A program made the translations under genes and the position numbers. Shown one piece after another: positions 62,120 to 64,000 of a stretch of 64,000 nucleotides of DNA. Origin of the DNA: Chitinophaga pinensis (GTDB lineage Bacteria > Bacteroidota > Bacteroidia > UBA7662); contig CAMCHJ010000001.1 of assembly GCA_945874665.1 (NCBI GenBank), positions 62,001-126,000 of the forward strand, given 5' to 3'. The notes beneath the pieces are model-generated. The model had not been told where the DNA came from and made no database searches. It was given only the letters and a program-made list of their open reading frames with translations. How positions within the stretch are numbered: the stretch's first letter is position 1; every line of letters begins with the position of its first letter.

Positions 62120-62982
62120 AGCTGCAGCGACTTGCCCAGCACCAAAGCTTGATTTAAAGGCTCGTGCCCAGCAGGAAAGCCAAAAGCGACTGGGTAATCA
62201 AATTCGGCTGTTGCTTCAAAAATGATTTCTTCAGCGGTTTTGCCAAAACCAATGGCATTATCGTTCATTTTGGTGAGTCCGCCCACAAGGAGTCCTGCCA
62301 AATTACTCAGCACTCCCCCGCGTTTCAAGCACATCAGCATGCGGTCGAGGTGGTAGAGGTATTCATCTAAGTCTTCCAAAAACAGCACTTTTCCGGCCGT
62401 GGAGGGCAAAGTGTTGCTACCCATCAAGCTGTACAATACCGAGAGATTGCCGCCCATTACCTCTCCCTGCATCTGATTGCCTCTGGCAAACCGAAGGTTC
62501 TGAAGGTCATAAACAGGTGTTTGGCCTTGGAGCGCTTGGTGTAGCGACTGCCAGCTTAGTGCGCTTTCTGCCGTTTTATCAAAGTTGAGCGGCATGGTGC
62601 TGTGGATGCTGGCAAAGCCCATTTGCTGTAATTTTGCATGTAAAACGGTGATGTCACTGTAACCGCAGAGCCATTTAGGTTGGGCGCGAAATGCAGTCCA
62701 GTCGATACCATCAACCAAGCGCACGGTGCCATATCCGCCACGGGCGCAAAGAATGGCTTTTACGGCTGGGTCGTTGAGCTGCGTTTGCAAATCGGTACGG
62801 CGCTGCGCATCGGTACCTGCAAACTGCCGATCAGCCAATCCAATGCTGCTGCCCAAGCGCACTTGGTAGCCTTGCCCCTCGAGCCAGGCTTTAGCAGGCG
62901 CTACTTCTTCGGGCATGATTTTCCGAGCAGTGGCTACGATGGCAATCAAATCGCCTGTATGAAGGTAAGGAGCTTGTATCAT
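62116..62982 (-). CDS. LD-carboxypeptidase (peptidase family S66)
   Basis: A 288-residue S66 peptidase; E. coli LdcA removes the last D-Ala from the tetrapeptide in peptidoglycan recycling. The catalytic triad is present: Ser109 in CGYSDITVLH, Glu near 199 in LEDLDEYLYH, and His near 272 in GFPAGHEP. There is no signal peptide, matching the cytoplasmic recycling role, although some relatives act on microcin-like peptides. Being next to murB fits a peptidoglycan role. It overlaps murB by four bases, tail to tail. Confidence 0.9.
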   Translation of the reverse strand: MIQAPYLHTGDLIAIVATARKIMPEEVAPAKAWLEGQGYQVRLGSSIGLADRQFAGTDAQRRTDLQTQLNDPAVKAILCARGGYGTVRLVDGIDWTAFRAQPKWLCGYSDITVLHAKLQQMGFASIHSTMPLNFDKTAESALSWQSLHQALQGQTPVYDLQNLRFARGNQMQGEVMGGNLSVLYSLMGSNTLPSTAGKVLFLEDLDEYLYHLDRMLMCLKRGGVLSNLAGLLVGGLTKMNDNAIGFGKTAEEIIFEATAEFDYPVAFGFPAGHEPLNQALVLGKSLQL

Positions 62983-63073
62983 TTTTGAATTACATACACC
63001 AAGCCGGTGCGGTTTTTAGGGCCAAGTCGGGTTGGGTTAAGCACATACATATTAATCGGATATCCAAAGCTAA

Positions 63074-63107
63074 CAAAAAGCCTCAAATTATAGGAAGTGC
63101 TTAAGGC
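63074..63107 (-). terminator. Terminator of the rRNA methyltransferase gene
   Basis: A stem of 7 bp (GCCTTAA at the stop codon region with TTGAGGC) around a 14-base loop, followed on the minus strand by TTTTTG. It overlaps the stop codon. Confidence 0.5.
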
Positions 63108-63871
63108 GCGATAGCGAGGCGTTGGCGCACGGCTTCGAACAGCAGTACGCCAGCTGCTACTGATACATTGAGCGAGCCAACGGTGCCTACAATCGGGATT
63201 TTAGCGAGGTGTGTGGCTTTGCGGAGGGTAGCTGGACTGAGTCCATCCTCCTCCGACCCCATCACGATGGCCAAAGGGCCAGTCATATCGAGTTGGTAAT
63301 AAGTCTCCGCCGCATGTTCCGAAGCCGCTACCACCGAAAAGCCGCTTTCGAGCAAAAAATCGATGGCTTGGTTGAGTGTTTGCACGCGACTCACAGGCAG
63401 ACTGGCCAAGGCGCCAGCGCTGGTTTTGATGGCGTCGCCGGTTACCTGCGCGCTGTTGAGCATGGGTAGAATGAGGCCATGAGCGTTGGCGCAGCTGGCT
63501 GAGCGGGCAATGGCGCCTAAGTTTCGTACATCCGTTACCCGGTCGAGCAGCACGAGCAGTGGTGTTTCGCCTTTTTCATAGATGTTGGCCACGAGCTCTT
63601 CGAGTGGGTGGTAAAAAACGGGTGATATAAAGGCAATGATGCCTTGGTGGTTTTTGCGAGTGAAGGTGTTGAGCTTTTCTTTGGGAACCTCTTGCACCGG
63701 CACTCCGGCATCGCGCGCTTGCAGCTGCAGGGCTTTTACTTCGTCATCGCGGCGCTCACGAGCCACCATAATTTTATTGATTTCAGCGCCAGAACCTAGC
63801 AATTCGGCAACGGCATGAAAACCAAAGGCCATTTCGAGCGGTTCTCTTTTTTCGGTATGGGATCGTATCAT
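63101..63871 (-). CDS. rlmB: TrmH-family RNA 2'-O-methyltransferase (RlmB type)
   Basis: A 256-residue SPOUT methyltransferase, most like RlmB, which methylates G2251 of 23S rRNA. The N-terminal substrate domain has AFGFHAVAELL (15-25) and NHQGIIAF. The SPOUT motifs are DVRNLGAIARSA, VMGSEEDGLSP and PIVGTVGSLNVSVAAGVLLFE. The ATG at 63871 is preferred, since the alternative ATG at 63898 lies inside a terminator-like hairpin. Confidence 0.93.
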   Translation of the reverse strand: MIRSHTEKREPLEMAFGFHAVAELLGSGAEINKIMVARERRDDEVKALQLQARDAGVPVQEVPKEKLNTFTRKNHQGIIAFISPVFYHPLEELVANIYEKGETPLLVLLDRVTDVRNLGAIARSASCANAHGLILPMLNSAQVTGDAIKTSAGALASLPVSRVQTLNQAIDFLLESGFSVVAASEHAAETYYQLDMTGPLAIVMGSEEDGLSPATLRKATHLAKIPIVGTVGSLNVSVAAGVLLFEAVRQRLAIAP

Positions 63872-63872
63872 A

Positions 63873-63896
63873 ACAAAAGCGCCCCATTGCTGGGGC
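63873..63896 (-). terminator. Terminator-like hairpin between the last gene and rlmB
   Basis: A GCCCCA/TGGGGC stem (63881-63896) is followed on the minus strand by GCTTTTGTT; it lies between the stop at 63909 and the rlmB ATG. Confidence 0.55.
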
Positions 63897-63908
63897 ACCG
63901 TTTAATTT

Positions 63909-64000
63909 TTAGTTGGCTCTGGCCATGGCGTCAAACCGGGTTTGGAAATCTTGCGCCAAATCAGGCTGCTGATACGTTTTGGCCATGCGAATCATTTCTT
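63909..64000 (-). CDS. Unknown protein, C-terminal end only
   Basis: The minus-strand frame from the window edge to the TAA at 63909-63911 gives about 29 residues ending DFQTRFDAMARAN. No family can be named from this tail. A hairpin follows it, so this is the 3' end of a transcription unit. Confidence 0.55.
   Translation of the reverse strand, partial: EMIRMAKTYQQPDLAQDFQTRFDAMARAN

Noticed and set aside
1-64000. CRISPR array, insertion sequence, prophage or integron
   Set aside because: No regular direct repeats with spacers, transposase, integrase or phage structural genes were found on either strand.

Overview
The window is a stretch of chromosome from a member of the Bacteroidota. Four things point there. 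The gliding ABC transporter genes gldA, gldF and gldG are present. Two secreted proteins end in type IX secretion (T9SS) sorting domains. There is a TonB receptor with an N-terminal carboxypeptidase-regulatory-like domain. Promoter-like -7 boxes of the TAnnTTTG type sit in front of many genes, and Shine-Dalgarno sequences are mostly absent. Order and genus cannot be fixed from the sequence alone. There is no insertion sequence, prophage, CRISPR array or integron; the window is dense housekeeping DNA with a few lineage-specific modules.

Layout. 1-5.1 kb: tail of a DUF721 gene, gpmA, a MoxR ATPase, a membrane zinc peptidase, then a deacetylase-tatD-ansA cluster. 5.1-7.5 kb: tRNA-Ser(GGA) and an ExbB / small membrane protein / ExbD / ExbD energy-transduction operon. 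7.6-12.5 kb: a polyprenyl diphosphate synthase facing a recJ-lptB-GH3 operon. 12.7-17.2 kb: methylmalonyl-CoA epimerase, kbl, ugd and a TPR lipoprotein. 17.2-22.1 kb: folP-cdaA, divergent from a tightly coupled DUF1599-DoxX-DppB-aroK operon. 22.2-24.1 kb: a LpxH-like phosphoesterase and a GT-B glycosyltransferase. 24.2-32.2 kb is the most accessory part: two regulators, three lipoproteins, a beta-helix lipoprotein and a TonB receptor.

32.2-42.9 kb: an arginase-fold protein with a degraded metal site, murF, a large FG-GAP/T9SS protein, gldA-gldF-gldG-DUF4340, and dnaN. 43.0-49.3 kb: a five-gene minus-strand operon for envelope assembly (flippase, sugar nucleotidyltransferase, TPR lipoprotein, DUF4292 lipoprotein, EnvC-like factor). 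49.5-53.7 kb: feoA-feoB, an Xre/RES toxin-antitoxin pair with candidate operators, and a SprT-like gene. 53.6-64 kb: an NhaC antiporter with an extra secreted domain, gcvP, a T9SS protein, murB, an LD-carboxypeptidase, an RlmB-type rRNA methyltransferase and the end of one more gene.

Shared themes are cell-envelope building (murB, murF, LD-carboxypeptidase, EnvC, lptB, LpxH-like, flippase, ugd), surface motility and secretion (gldAFG, T9SS cargo, ExbBD, TonB receptor), and short genes packed with 1-50 bp overlaps. No clearly new biological system was found. The most unusual signals are three genes whose -7 box ends exactly four bases before the start codon (possible leaderless mRNAs), repeated overlap of terminators with the next promoter, the operator-like repeats at the RES/Xre pair, and several conserved proteins whose expected catalytic residues are missing.
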